From Bacteroidota bacterium (GTDB lineage: Bacteria > Bacteroidota > Bacteroidia > CAILMK01): 64,000 bases of DNA. Numbering within the stretch: position 1 is the first letter of the stretch; the number at the start of each line of letters is the position of its first letter. The translations under genes and the position numbers were made by a program. Below, one piece after another: positions 63,798-64,000 of the stretch. The notes beneath the pieces are model-generated. The model was not told the origin of the DNA. It worked only from the letters and a program-made list of their open reading frames with translations, and did no database searches. Where the stretch lies: positions 1 through 64,000 of the forward strand of contig JABDBQ010000007.1 in NCBI GenBank assembly GCA_013288555.1. The letters are read 5' to 3'.

Positions 63798-64000
63798 TGT
63801 TTTACAGGTTTTAAAATTTTAAATAATAAAGATTACAATAAGATTCATTTCCTGTTTTCACATTTTATACTGCAATACTATATTATTTCATGATTTTGCG
63901 AGACGCCTGACCCGGGACATTTTTTGTGGTTTATCGGAATAAAATGATACAGATACATATTGAATACAGTATTGGGTATCAGTTCAAATCTCATGATGTA

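Overview
The window reads as a chromosome segment from a member of the Bacteroidota, probably a facultative anaerobe of the Chitinophagia/Sphingobacteriia type. This rests on TAnnTTTG-type -7 promoter elements, a C-terminal type IX secretion sorting domain, a TonB-dependent receptor with an N-terminal carboxypeptidase-like domain, a serine palmitoyltransferase for sphingolipids, several Bacteroidota-typical DUF families, and intergenic repeat types common in that phylum. No rRNA, tRNA or CRISPR array was seen.

Region 1 (1-8.3 kb, minus strand) is an operon headed by four genes in the order bcrC-bcrB-bcrA-bcrD. They encode a class I, ATP-dependent benzoyl-CoA reductase. An ADP-forming acyl-CoA synthetase and a second, cut-off 2-hydroxyacyl-CoA dehydratase-type subunit follow. 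This is a central anaerobic aromatic-degradation enzyme in an unexpected phylum.

Region 2 (8.4-16.8 kb) holds a minus-strand operon for sphingolipid base synthesis (spt, a GNAT-fold acyltransferase, an SDR). Opposite it lie queD with an FNR-type four-cysteine regulator, a truncated FNR-like sensor without a DNA-binding domain, and nadA-nadB. Five promoters in regions 1 and 2 (six modules, tandem at bcr) share one 44-bp layout: ATGAT-N4-ATCAT, or CTGAT-N4-ATCAG in one case, centred exactly 29.5 bp upstream of a -7 element. I read this as a local anaerobic regulon that joins aromatic reduction, sphingolipid synthesis, NAD synthesis and the regulators themselves.

Region 3 (16.9-24 kb) carries a lipoprotein and outer-membrane protein pair, a GH3-family protein, rsmE and dnaA. 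Region 4 (24-29 kb) is accessory and repeat-rich: two small phage-like genes, REP-like and MITE-like palindromic elements, an FRG-domain protein flanked by two ~170-bp inverted-repeat elements, and a DUF1569 gene. Region 5 (29-52 kb) is mostly housekeeping and envelope genes: methylmalonyl-CoA mutase catalytic subunit, an FtsX-like permease, class 3 asparaginase, rsmG, a GT2 enzyme, trhO, a crotonase, PAP2, glmM, cysteine desulfurase, M48 protease, MBOAT with an SGNH partner, lemA with two TPM proteins, and pepD.

Region 6 (52.4-55.3 kb) encodes a TetR regulator with a palindrome matching the PaaR operator, then paaA, paaB and paaC of the aerobic phenylacetyl-CoA epoxidase; paaD and paaE do not follow. 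The window ends with a soluble TPR hybrid histidine kinase, tgt, an LptF/LptG permease, a small lipoprotein, a TonB-dependent receptor and a type IX-secreted protein. The coexistence of an oxygen-sensitive (bcr) and an oxygen-dependent (paa) CoA-ester aromatic route, plus FNR-like control, suggests a lifestyle at changing oxygen levels.
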